NCBI GenBank assembly: GCA_009763385.1
Contig: CM019825.1
Coordinates: forward strand, 115,377,131 to 115,441,130
DNA from: Coix lacryma-jobi var. lacryma-jobi
Taxonomy: Eukaryota; Streptophyta; Magnoliopsida; Poales; Poaceae
Length of the DNA: 64,000 nt
Direction: 5' to 3'
Shown here: positions 21,363 through 31,805 of the stretch, piece after piece
Numbering within the stretch: the stretch's first letter is position 1
Layout of the letters: the number at the start of each line of letters is the position of its first letter
Program-made: the position numbers and the translations under genes
Notes under the pieces: model-generated
What the model saw: the letters and a program-made list of their open reading frames with translations, nothing else
Databases searched by the model: none
Told to the model about the DNA's origin: nothing

Positions 21363-21418
21363 GTGGCGCCCGCCACCCCTAGGTGGCGCCCGCCACACAA
21401 AGGTGGCGCCCGCCACTT
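21363..21418 (+). repeat. Tandem GGTGGCGCCCGCCAC repeats
   Basis: Three near-perfect copies about 21 bp apart. Each is an inverted repeat (GTGGCG...CGCCAC) centred on GCGC. The 3' LTR has the same block at 26864-26919, and a further copy of the motif lies near the TATA box (21650-21680). CG-rich palindromes in U3 are candidate regulatory or methylation targets; that is inference. Confidence 0.75.
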
Positions 21419-21737
21419 GGGTTGGCCCAAACCTCCCCCTACCACGTCACTGATCCGTGTGACTTCCCCAAGGCCAAATCTTGGCCCTTGGTCACTAGGT
21501 CAGTGGCATCGGACGGCTCAGGAGGGAGTGGGGTGGATCAAGACCGAATGGCGGTTACTCGGACATGCAACCGACATAACCACCGCCTCTCTGGAGCTCC
21601 TGGATGCCGTTGAAGCAAAGGCGGTGCATCCAACGGTGATGGGGGTGGCGGCCGCCACCTAGGGCTGGCGCCTGCCACTAGGGTTAGCCCTAGGTCGGTT
21701 GGCTGCCCCCTATAAGTACCCCCTCACTCCTCAAGAC

Positions 21738-21745
21738 TATAAATA
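21738..21745 (+). promoter_or_regulatory. TATA box of Athila-like 5' LTR (predicted)
   Basis: TATAAATA in CTCAAGACTATAAATACCCCC. The same site in the 3' LTR is 27241-27248. A weaker CTATAAGTACC lies 30 bp upstream. Confidence 0.7.
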
Positions 21746-22793
21746 CCCCCCCTGGTGGCACCACTTCATTTGTACCATCCCAAACCACCAAAAAGCAAGC
21801 AAGCAAGAGGCAAGAAGCAAGCAAGTGAGAGCTTAGGCAAGTAGGATAGCTAGTAGAGAGAGTATTACTTCAGTATTACTTTATCAAGTACCTTGAGTGT
21901 GACCTAGTTATCCCTACAGTTCAATTCACTTAGCCATAGTAGTTAATCTCTAGTGTGCTTAGTGATTGATCTTTGCCAATAGGTTGCTTAGTTAGTTTAG
22001 TGTTTATCTTATTAAGTCAAGTATTTGCTCTGACGTCCGCAAGGGTGTCTCTATTCAAAGCTAGGGTAGAGATAGTTAGAATATATTAAGCGTGGTGCTT
22101 AGTTATAGACTTACCTTCAGATACGGCTGGACCCCGGATAGCTGTGGTAGCAAGCAGGTGGTGACAGCCCTGTGCGCCTTGAATTCCACCACGTAGTTGG
22201 CCCGTTTAACATTAAGGCTCGTTGTGCTAGCGTTCAACCTAAGTCAGTGGTAAAGGCTAGTACGCCTCGGTACTTGACAAGATAGGAATAAAACTTTACT
22301 TAACTTAGTTGCTTTATTGACATTTGCCTGTCTTGCTTCGTAGTTATCTTGCCTCGTAGTTATCTTGCTTCGTAGTTATCTAGGAGTAGTTAATAGTTAC
22401 TAGTTAGTTACCCTTAGTTATCCCCTACCTATCTATCCATCACTTACCTTAACCATCCATTTCATCCTTACCTATCCACCCATATATTCTTTCTAGCCTT
22501 TCATCCCTCTCTTCCCTTCTCTCCTTTTCCCTTTTCTCTTTTCTTCGACTCTCATCCCCTCCTTGACTCGACTCATACACCACCCTAGCCTTCCCTTGGG
22601 ATCAAATAAATCGACACCTGGTACTCCCAGGCGAAGTGCTACTACGATAGTTCTGTGCGCTTGCAGAATCTCCTCCTGGTAGATTGCAATCTCTCTAGCT
22701 AGCTCCTACTAAGGTCGGGATTGACAACCCCATTTGACATTAGTAGAAAGCTGCGTTAGCTTCACTCCTTTAGGTATAGTGACCGGACTTGCT

Positions 22794-22894
22794 ACAAGCA
22801 CTTCTGACGCCGTTGCTGGGAATAGATTTCACAGTCTACTCCTAGTAACGACATTAGCAAGTGCCAACAAGCATTTCTGGGCCGTTACCAGAGA
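22794..22894 (+). repeat. Two pseudo-PBS cassettes inside Athila-like 5' LTR
   Basis: TGACGCCGTTGCTGGGA at 22805-22821 and TGGGCCGTTACCAGAGA at 22878-22894, each preceded by (CA)ACAAGCA(C/T)TTC like the true junction at 22931-22944. Spacing to the next copy is 73 and 67 bp. Both cassettes are also in the 3' LTR (28542-28558 and 28615-28630). Confidence 0.8.
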
Positions 22895-22944
22895 TAGTTG
22901 CCTAGCTATCTTTAGTGAAGCTAAGAACTACCAACAAGCATTTC

Positions 22945-22962
22945 TGGCGCCGTTGCCGGGGA
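22945..22962 (+). other. Primer-binding site, tRNA-Asp type (Athila-like)
   Basis: TGGCGCCGTTGCCGGGGA eight bases after the LTR end at 22936. This is the typical Athila/Tat PBS, complementary to the 3' end of aspartate tRNA. Confidence 0.9.
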
Positions 22963-23123
22963 AGGCATTCGGTGTATCGGTTGAGTCCGTGTCGAATTTA
23001 TCTTCGCTTAAGCTCCCGCTTAGCGAATCCCATCTTACCCCATTCTTTCTTTCCTTAACTCTTCTTATCTTTTTCCTTCATCTTCTTCAACTTCTTTCTT
23101 TCTTATCTCGTTCTATCTTCACG

Positions 23124-23960
23124 ATGGCCAACAAGACCATTCGTGAGTTTTCTGCTCCTTCTGCCGCCAATGTAGCGACAGGACCAGACGTGATCGAAGC
23201 CAACCTCAATTTGAGTTGAAACCGGCTCTGATCACAATGGTCCAAGCTAGCCCGTTCTGTGGCAAAGCTCATGAGGATGCCAATGCTCACCTCCAACAAT
23301 TTCTGGAGATTGCGGCATCTTCACCATTAGGGGATAACCCAAGAAGCCATCCGTCTTCGTCTCTTTCCCTTTTCTCTTCTAGGAAAAGCGAAGCAATGGT
23401 TCTATACCGATCGCAACGCTGTAGACACATGGGACAAATGTTCCAATGCTTTTCTCACCAAATTATTTATGATGGGCAAGACGAATGCTCTTCGACGCAA
23501 CAAAATCTCCAGCTTTACGCAACAAGCCGAGGAATCTATTCCCGAGGCTTGGGAGAGTTTGCAAGAGTACGTCGCTGCTTGTCCACACCATGGTATGGAG
23601 GACTGGCTGTTGATCCAGAACTTCTACCATGGCCTAACCCCACTCTCTAGAAGCCATTGGATGCCACCGCCGGCGGTGCATTCTTTTCTCTGAATGTTGT
23701 AGATGCTAAGGCTCTCATAGAGAAGATGGTGTCGAACCAAGGATGGAATGACGAGACACTGCAACCCCGTAAGCGAGGTATGCATTCCCTTAAGGAGGCC
23801 GACATGATCGTGGCCAAGATGGACCTGCTGGCAAAGAAGCTGGACAGCTGTGAGAAGATGAAAACCACAAGAGAGTGTCCAATCTCTGGAATCCTATATG
23901 ACTTGTGAAGTCTGTGGAGAAACCGGACATTCTGGGAACCACTGCCCCGAGCTACATGAA
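23124..23960 (+). pseudogene. Athila-like gag, frameshifted
   Basis: Capsid protein of the element. An ATG frame (MANKTIREFSAP...) stops at 23219. Other frames continue with ELKPALITMVQASPFCGKAH, ANAHLQQFLEI, SIPEAWESLQEYVAACPHHG, LLIQNFYHGLTPLSRSH and ADMIVAKMDLLAKKLDSCEK. It ends with a CCHC knuckle CEVCGETGHSGNHC at 23904-23945. About five indels separate the pieces. Confidence 0.85.
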
Positions 23961-24006
23961 GATTTGAACTTCATCAAAACAACGGTTTCCACCAACAAAA
24001 TCAAGG

Positions 24007-24399
24007 ATGGAATCATCACTCCAATCTCAAGGTAATAATTCATTCCCCCGCTCTAATTTTCAGAATTCTGATAATTTCTCATTCTTGAAAAATTTAGTTT
24101 ACTCAAAAGGTAGAACTACAAATTTCTTGAATAAGAGATTAATGTCAAATGATAAAACCCTTGAGAATATAAATGCTAAATTGGAAGATTTCTCATCTGC
24201 TCTGAAAAATCAATTAAGTTTTAATAAGATGTTAGAAACCCAATTAGCTCAACTTGCTGCTATCATACCATCTTTTGAACCTGGCAAAATTCTTGCTAAA
24301 CCTAACATGGAAACTGCAAATATGGTTGAAATAAAATATTTTAACTATTATGAAGATCAAACCATGACTGTTAAAAAGGGTGATCCTGTAGTCCCATAA
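24007..24399 (+). pseudogene. gag-protease linker (Athila-like)
   Basis: Open for about 130 codons. SFLKNLVYSKGRTTNFLNKR, then KLEDFSSALKNQLSFNKMLE and TQLAQLAAIIP form a probable coiled coil; this spacer is typical between the zinc knuckle and protease of Athila-type gag-pol. Confidence 0.7.
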
Positions 24400-25046
24400 T
24401 TAGATGCTCAATCTTTGGTGAAGTCTTTAAAAATGCCATGTGTGATTTAGGATCGAGTGTGAACATTTATCTAAAGATTTTATGAAAACTCGTTCTTTCC
24501 ACCCATGTCATCCACATCTGCCTATGTTGTGCTAGCTGATCAATCCACTTGCTATGTAGAAGGAATAGTTAATGATTTACCTGTTCATATTAGAGGTTCC
24601 TATGTTCCTGCTGATTTCATAATACTAGATATGGGAAATAGAAAGATGTGCCTCTAATCTTAGGTAGACCTTTCTTGAATACTGTTGATGCTTGCATATA
24701 TGTGGGGAGTGGTAAAATACAAATGACATTAGGAGGGAGGAAGGAAATATTCTCCTTTTCCCATGGTCCCGCATATGCCGCTAACATGCAGGAAGCAAAA
24801 CCCGTCGTACCAAGAAGAGGCGCCCAAGAACAAGGTGGAGCAGAAAGAAAGAACCACCTCCTCCTGAGTTGTGTAATTCACATAACAAAGGAGAGGTGCC
24901 AAAAGAAGAAGAACCCGATGGAGTACTTAAAGAAGAAGCACCCAAGGAAGAAGATCCACCCAGTAAGGATGAAATTCCATGGATCTAAGGTATGGATTTA
25001 CTTTTTTTTTAAAAATTCTTCAAATTTCCCTTTTTCAAATAAATAA
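24400..25046 (+). pseudogene. Athila-like aspartic protease, broken
   Basis: The active-site region reads CDLGSSVN (Asp codon at 24443), the DLG(A/S)S form used by Athila proteases. Downstream are ADQSTCYVEGIVNDLPVHIR, SYVPADFIILDM and PLILGRPFLNTVDACI. A charged Lys/Glu/Pro-rich tail follows and closes at 25046, where RT would be expected. Two frame changes and an early stop break the domain. Confidence 0.8.
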
Positions 25047-26063
25047 CATATGTCATGCATAAACTAAAAAAAATCAGTTATCATTAGTTATATGCATAGG
25101 TATATGTTAACTTAGCTAGAATAATAAAATATCATAATAGGATAGTTTCCCTTTTCACAACATTAGATAGTTTCCCTTTTAATAAAATGAGAACAAGAGC
25201 TCCGACCGAAAAGAAGGAGACCCTTCACCAAGCAAGAAGCCAGCTTGGGGGAGACTCCCGCTCCAATAAGGTATGTCTCAAGCCTACACTTTGCATTCAG
25301 TTCTTAAATTCTATATCTTTTCAATATCACATGCTTGCCTAAATAACCATTCCATGAATAAAATGATAAAATATGCTTAAACGAGTTGAAACCTGAATAA
25401 GATTGAAATATGTCATGCAAATGCTATTGTTATGGTTTGAATGAAGGTCTTATCTAAGTTGTAGCTTTTGTGGGTTGCACATGCTTTAACTGAAATCATG
25501 CTTAGTGAATAAAGTTAGTAAGAAATGGAGTAATTCTTTAAACTTGCTAAGGAGAAATTAGGAGCTAATCTGGAGGATTTCTTTTAAAACTATGAAAACC
25601 TTGCTAAAAGTTCCTCCTAGATTTTATCCCATCCCACCACCAGCCAAATATTTGTTAGTCAAAACCACAAAGAGCTTTGTTTGTGTTGAGCTTTGTTAGA
25701 CCTCATAGATCTTAGTAGAGAAGCTTATCATATCTTTTGAATCAAGATTCACACACCCACCATAAATTGCCTACTCTCCACTTTGGAAGTTTGCAACCAC
25801 CAAATAAATTGCTCATTCTCTACACTGGAGATATGCAATACCTTGCCAAACGTCCCATTGCTAGCCTTATGCTATTCCTACTGGGAATAAGCATTTCTCT
25901 CTTTTCCCTTTTCATTTCAAAATCCTTTCCTATAGATATCTGGGGAAATCTAGAGCTAAAAAAGAAAGAGAGAGATATGAAAAAAAAGTGAGCAAAGTAG
26001 CTCAAGAGAGGACTATGTCCTAAGAAAATGTGAGGACACATTTTGTCTACTCACTATGTATCC

Positions 26064-26101
<38 letters not shown>

Positions 26102-26643
26102 ATCATTAGCTCTAGACCCCAGAAATTAACTAGGAAGGATTATGAAATATCCCTCTATACACTTCCACATAACCACACATGCACATCTTGATCAATTTTA
26201 TGATTTGCTGCTCCTTATGATCTGAGTGTCTAGCTTAGCAATAAACATTAGGCAATTTGCTCATGATTCTTAGCCTACCTATAACTCCAATATCATTCTT
26301 TAGAAATAGGAGAGGCTGTATTTTGGCCTAAGTGAGGATTTAAACACCATTGAGTGACTGAGTAAATCTTGGAGGACTTAAGCAAGTTGTTATCTTTTGA
26401 AAACCTTGGAAAACCTCCAGACAGAATCCTAGTCAAACCTAGGCAAGATAAAAGTTTCCTATCTGCTACTTTATTTCACTCTTGCATGTTTGAAGTGAAA
26501 AGCTATAAGCCCCACATTGCTATGATTAATGATATATGCTAAGTTATTTCTCACTATACAATATGCACTTGTATACATCTTAAGTTGCTATCTATTTCAT
26601 GCTCAATGCTTAAACCGCATTGTTGCTCGAGGACGAGCAACAG
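25047..26643 (+). other. Non-coding internal region replacing pol (Athila-like)
   Basis: About 1.6 kb, AT-rich, between protease and PPT, with no RT, RNase H, integrase or env-like frame. A perfect (GA)n microsatellite lies at about 26067-26099. Short frames on either strand show no family resemblance. Confidence 0.75.
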
Positions 26644-26659
26644 GTTAGCTTGGGGAGCT
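26644..26659 (+). other. Polypurine tract of Athila-like element
   Basis: GTTAGCTTGGGGAGCT immediately before the TGTTGATG of the 3' LTR, preceded by CGAGGACGAGCAACAG. Confidence 0.75.
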
Positions 26660-28674
26660 TGTTGATGGTCCTTAAACACTTGTTTTACCATCAACATTTT
26701 ACCCTAACATTCACCAAAAAGGCATGAAATGTAGTCAAATAGGTTTCAAACTAACCGAATTCTACATGTCCATAGATTTTTATTTGAATGTAGGATTTGA
26801 ACAAATTTGATATTGAACCACCAAAGGTCAAGCCCACTCAGCAGGGCCAATTGGCCTAGGGGGGGTGGCGCCCGCCACCCCTAGGTGGTGTCCGCCACAC
26901 AAAGGTGGCGCCCGCCACTTAGGTTGGCCCAAACCTCCCCCCTGCCACGTCACTGATCCGTGTGACTTCCCCAAAGCCAAATCTTGGCCCTTGGTCACTA
27001 GGTCAGTGGCATCGGAGACGGCTCAGGAGGGAGTGGCGTGGATTAAGACCGAATGGCGGTTACTCGGACGTGCAACCGACATAACCACCGCCTCTCTGGA
27101 GCTCCTGGATGCCGTTGAAGCAAAGGCGGTGCATCCAACGGTGATGGGGGTGGCGGCCGCCACCTAGGGCTGGCGCCCGCCACTAGGGTTAGCCCTAGGT
27201 CGGTTGGCCCCCTATAAGTACCCCCCTCACTCCTCAAGACTATAAATACCCCCTGGTGGCAGCACTTCATTTGTACCATCCCAAACCACCAAAAAGCAAG
27301 CAAGCAAGAGGCAAGAAGCAAGCAAGTGAGAGCTTAGGCAAGTAGGATAGCTAGTAGAGAGAGTATAGCTTAGTGCCCTGCTACAGCGCGGCTCCTAGTT
27401 TAGCACAGCTCAGCCCTGACCAGTGGCAAAGTAGCGTAGAGCTTGCTAGGAGAGAAGCGGGTGCGAGCGACTGACATCGGAGGTCGGTTGATTCCCGGCG
27501 TCTCTGGTATGGTTTGCTCTCTTGTATCTCAGGTACATTATCTTTATCCAGTATACTTTAGTATTACTTTCAGTATTACTTTCAGTATTACTTTATCAAG
27601 TCTTGAGTGTGTCCTAGTTATCCCTACAGTTCAATTCACTAGCATAGTAGTTAATATAGTTATCTCTAGTGTGCTTAGTGATTGATCTTTGCCAATAGGT
27701 TGCTTAGTTAGTTTAGTGTTATCTTATTAAGTCAAGTATTTGCTCTGACGTCCGCAAGGGTGTCTCTATTCAAAGCTAGGGTAGAGATAGTTAGAATATA
27801 GTTAAGCGTGGTGCTTAGTTATAGACTTACCTTCAGATACGGCTGGACCCCCGGATAGCTATGGTAGCAAGCAGGTGGTGACAGCCCTGTGCGTCTTGAA
27901 TTCCACCACGTAGTTGGCCCAGTTTAACAGTAAGGCTCGTTGTGCTAGCGTTCAACCTAAGTCAGTGGTAAAGGCTAGTACGCCTCGGTACTTGACAAGA
28001 TAGGAATAAAACTTTACTTAACTTAGTTGCTTTATTGACATTTGCCTGTCTTGCTTCGTAGTTATCTTGCCTCGTAGTTATCTTGCTTCGTAGTTATCTT
28101 GCTTCGTAGTTATCTAGGAGTAGTTAATAGTTACTAGTTAGTTACCCTTAGTTATCCCCTACCTATCTATCCATCTACCTTACCTTAACCATCCATTTCA
28201 TCCTTACCTATCCACCCATATATTCTTTCTAGCCTTTCATCCCCTCTCTTCCCTTCTCTCCTTTTCCCTTTTCTCTTTTCTTCGACTCTCATCCCCTCCT
28301 TGACTCGACTCATACACCACCCTAGCCTTCCCTTGGGATCAAATAAATCAACACCTGGTACTCCCAGGCGAAGTGCTACTACGATAGTTGTGTGCGCTTG
28401 CAGAATCTCCTCCTGGTAGATTGCAATCTCTCTAGCTAGCTCCTACTAAGGTCGGGATTGACAACCCCATTTGACATTAGTAGAAAGCTACTTTAGCTTC
28501 ACTCCTTTAGGTATAGTGACCGGACTTGCTACAAGCACTTCTGACGCCGTTGCCGGGAATAGATTTCACAGTCTACTCCTAGTAACGACATTAGGAAGTG
28601 CCAATGAGCATTTCTGGGCGTTACCAGGGATAGTTGCCTAGCTCTATCTTTAGTGAAGCTAAGAACTACCAACA
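26660..28674 (+). repeat. 3' LTR of Athila-like element
   Basis: 2015 bp, the full-length version of the LTR. It holds about 230 bp (27367-27595) missing from the 5' LTR, just downstream of the TATA box, and four rather than three CTTGCTTCGTAGTTAT units (28050-28112). Ends CCAACA, then TSD AGCCT. Confidence 0.9.
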
Positions 28675-28679
28675 AGCCT
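28675..28679. repeat. TSD AGCCT, right copy
   Basis: Matches 21145-21149. The Angela LTR resumes at 28680. Confidence 0.9.
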
Positions 28680-29533
28680 GCCGACTTGGAGGCCCATTAG
28701 CAAACCTAATCCTAGTCTAATTCGAGTCCAACCTGAATTAGGCTTCTAGCCCCTTAAGCGTGCGACCCTATGGGTTCACGCACACATAGACACGGTCAGA
28801 GTACTCCTACTTGCCCGATAGTTGACAACGGCCTCTAGCAAGACGTGTCAACTCCTATGTACATGCAAAGATCATATCAGACGAACCACCACGATTACAT
28901 ACACGTAATTCCCTTGCCATACAATATTTGGTCCAACTCATAGGTTCACACTTAACCTAAGCATGGCCATGCATTTTATGATCCAATCTTTTGAGTGGTC
29001 CAGTGATATCTCTCGCGCATGGAGAGGGGCAAATCCCATTTTGATTGTCTATGTCTCACAACATATTTCCTGACAAACCCGAAGACTATCTTTATAACTA
29101 CTCTGTTACGAAGTAGCGTGAGTCCCTAAGTAAGTCGATTCACATCTTGAGTACATACCACAATCTCAGGTTGAAGGACATAACGTACATGATGTGTAAA
29201 GAGATAATAAGAACATCTCATGTTGGGTCAGTCCAGCCCCATGTCATACATGTGCCCACGTTATTAGATCGACATCTCTATGTCAATGACTTGTGAAACA
29301 TAGTCATCAACCAATACATGTGCTGATCTAATATTCATGTGTGTCCTCACATGAACTCCGATCAGGGACAACTATCGAATAACCATACAAGTAAAAGAGT
29401 TTCACAGACAATTCACATAATCACCAATCAATACAAGTTATCTTTAATGGATATTCAATGAACATATAATAAATCATGGATACAATAGAAATATCATCAT
29501 CTCTTTGATTATCTCTAGGGCATATTCCCAACA
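28680..29533 (-). repeat. Angela 3' LTR, U3 part
   Basis: Minus strand begins TGTTGGGAATATGCCCTAGAG at 29533 and runs to the Athila-like insertion. Together with 20764-21149 the LTR is about 1.24 kb, shorter than the 1.7-1.8 kb usual for Angela/BARE. Confidence 0.85.
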
Positions 29534-29545
29534 GTCTCCCACTTG
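29534..29545 (-). other. Polypurine tract of Angela element
   Basis: Minus strand CAAGTGGGAGAC next to the TGTTGGG LTR start; this is the usual Angela/BARE arrangement. Confidence 0.85.
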
Positions 29546-29553
29546 CACTAGAG

Positions 29554-29800
29554 TTAATCTTTTAGATATCTAATACCCATAGACCTCACATGCGCCTCAT
29601 TCTTAGGCTGTGGACGAGCCTTTGTCAAAGGATCCGCTACATTCAAATCCGTATGTATCTTGCACATCTTAATCTCATGTCTTCTAATGAACTCTCGAAT
29701 GAGGTGAAATTTCTGCAGTACATGTTTGTTCTTCTGGTGATTCCTTGGCTCCTTAGCTTGCGCATCGCCCCCATTGCTATCACAATGTAGAGACAATGGG
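29554..29800 (-). pseudogene. Angela RNase H, C-terminal part
   Basis: Minus strand HCDSNGGDAQAKEPRNHQKN, KHVLQKFHLIREFIRRHEIK, KIHTDLNVADPLTKARPQPK and the closing MGIRYLKD, the standard C-terminus of BARE/Tnt1-like RNase H. The rest of the domain lies at 41226-41500 on the far side of family-A copy 2. The reading frame runs on into the inserted LTR only by chance. Confidence 0.85.
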
Positions 29801-29805
29801 CTAGA
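29801..29805. repeat. TSD CTAGA, left copy
   Basis: CTAGA here and at 41226-41230 flank family-A copy 2 exactly. Confidence 0.9.
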
Positions 29806-31793
29806 TGAAGGACCGAGAGTGCAACCAGAAAGCGACCAGAGGGGGGTTAATGGGAGCTCCAAATTTTCCTACCGAAAACTTGTCGAAACTTGTCGCCACT
29901 GTCCCGAGAATCGACCCCAAGAGCAAACCCTAGAGCTTGCAAGTGTCCACGACCCTAGAGGTAGGGTGGATGCTTCCAAGAAGCACAGCGAGACACTATA
30001 CAACTCTAGAAGCCCAACGCAAAAACCGGAAACCAAAACCAACAACAAGCGAACGAACCGCGGATGAAACTTCGCAGAAATAGCACTGACCGGACTCACC
30101 TGCGTCTGGTCAACACCCACCGGACGCGTCCGGTCGAGCAACAACGGATTTGGACCTTACTGTTTCTGACCGGACTCAGTGACACTGTGAGTCCGGTCGA
30201 GACTTGAGCGTCCGGTCGGTTCAGACAAGCACCGTGAACAGTAGAAGAGGCGAGTCCGGTCAAGGAGAAGGAGGAGTGTCCCGTCAAGGTGCGAAACAGA
30301 ACAGTGAAATGTTCAACGACCGGACTCACTCCCTGGCGTCCGGTCAGCCGAGCTGAGCGTCCGGTCACCGCGAAACTGGGCAGTTTGTCCACCGATTTCA
30401 CTCGATCACCCAAAATGAATCATCTAGGGATCTAACTTGGTGAGAGGAGTCACAAGGAAGATAGTGAGCTTCTAAGAGATCATGGCTCGAACCTATCTTC
30501 AAATCGATGAATCGAAGAAATTCGGGGGAAGGGAGAAAAACTTGACCCGAAACGAAAATCGATCGATCTACTAGCTCGTGAGGTTAGAGGTGAATTCCTT
30601 CGGTGGAAGAAGTGCCTCATGATCTAGAACAACTTGGTTCAAATGGATTTGCAAAAGACGCACCAAGTAAAGAGATCGATCAACGGGAAAAATGTGGACA
30701 AAAAGTAACCCGCGAAGAACAAGAACAAAACGCGAATCACAACCATGAAATTGCAACCGTGTGGCTACCACACGCTACAATAGTGAGATTACGGTCTCAC
30801 TTCCTCAAAATCTCACGGGCACAGAGGTATGATTGTCTCTCTGTGGATCTCAGTTCACTACAGCAGGGAATGGGAGAGCAGGAAACCCTAGGAGTGAAAG
30901 AGCAAATGACTGAGATAATTTGGGAGGTGGGTGTCTCCCCCTACTTATCCTAATTCTAATTCCCACTCTACCCCTAACTAATTACAGAGTGAACTAGCTA
31001 AACCCTAGGGTTATTCTGGACCAACTCGAAGATAGTTGTGATCCGACGGCCACGCCCGCACAACTGGTAGCGTTCCCTCGACGCAACCTCACCAATTGCC
31101 GCCACGTGCCGCCACCGCTCTGCTCGTCCTTTTCCCGGACTTCGCCCCGGTTTTGAGGCCCAAACCGGGAAACCAGCCTTGACAGCAAACCCCGGTTTTG
31201 AGGCCCAAACCGGGAAACCAGCCTCCAAGTCCATCGCCTGAGTTTTGTGGCCCAAACTCAGAAACCCGCAGCGCCCAGGTTTTGAGGCTCAAACCTGGAA
31301 ACCGTCCTCAGCCTGAGTTTTGTGGCCCAAACTCGGCAAACCCGAAGCGCCCAGGTTTTGAGGCCCAAACCTGGAAACCGTCCACCCGATGGTTTTCTCT
31401 GGCTCTACCACCAAACCGAAGCTGTAGAGGGGATGCGCCCGTGCACCCCGTCCCGACGACGTGTCCTCTCGTCGTCATCCCTCAACACCGGCACCTGACG
31501 TCACGTGCCCGGCCACTCACGGCGCTCTTCGCCGTCCGAGCGCTGTCACTGTCTCAGTACTGCGTCCCCCACAGCCTCTGATCCCCCCCCCCCCCTCCCT
31601 CAGTCCAAGCCTCATGTCCGCACTTCACCGCTCCGGTCCGTGGTCACGGCACGTCTCTACTTGACATTCACCTTGCCCTCGATCACTGTCTCCGTGCTCG
31701 ACACCTGCACAACACAAGCCAAAGAAACATGCGATGCATCAACCCGTTGACAATCACTCATCACTCGAGACTCGGCATACACATGTATCCGCA
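29806..31793 (-). repeat. 3' LTR of family-A copy 2
   Basis: 1988 bp. It carries the hairpin array at about 31146-31378 and the GTCCGG block at 30085-30380. Bases 31445-31600, including a C12-like homopolymer near 31577, differ strongly from the partner LTR although flanking parts align well. Confidence 0.9.
31146..31378 (-). repeat. Hairpin array in copy 2 3' LTR
   Basis: Same palindromic units as at 11189-11458 (stems CCCGG, CCCGG, CTGAG, CCAGG, GAG, CCAGG in order), one unit fewer at the U3 end. Confidence 0.75.
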
Positions 31794-31805
31794 ATCTCCC
31801 CCTTG
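31794..31805 (-). other. Polypurine tract of family-A copy 2
   Basis: Minus strand AAGGGGGAGAT next to the LTR start, identical to copies 0 and 1. Confidence 0.85.

Larger units (their letters stand above)
21150..22936 (+). repeat. 5' LTR of Athila-like element
   Basis: 1787 bp, TGTTGATG...CCAACA. Relative to the 3' LTR (2015 bp) it lacks about 230 bp, missing after 'gagagagtat' near 21866. Contains GGTGGCGCCCGCCAC repeats (21363-21418), a TATA box, 16-18 bp CTTGCTTCGTAGTTAT repeats near 22332-22380, and two pseudo-PBS cassettes at its U5 end. Confidence 0.9.
21150..28674 (+). mobile_element. Athila-like Gypsy element with gag and protease but no RT/IN
   Basis: 7525 bp, complete ends and a matching TSD. 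Order: 5' LTR 21150-22936, tRNA-Asp-type PBS, gag, protease, about 1.6 kb non-coding, PPT, 3' LTR 26660-28674. Reverse transcriptase, RNase H and integrase are absent, so it must have been mobilised in trans. The gag (ANAHLQQFLEI, HHGMEDWLLIQNFYHGL) and protease (CDLGSSVN, LGRPFLNT) are Athila-type. Confidence 0.9.

Noticed and set aside
24007..25046. Host gene coding for a Lys/Glu-rich protein
   Set aside because: Continuous with Athila-type gag linker and protease motifs (CDLGSSVN, LGRPFLNT).
26067..26099. GA repeat as a functional polypurine tract
   Set aside because: It lies about 600 bp before the LTR, while a proper tract (TTGGGGAGCT) abuts the LTR; treated as a microsatellite.
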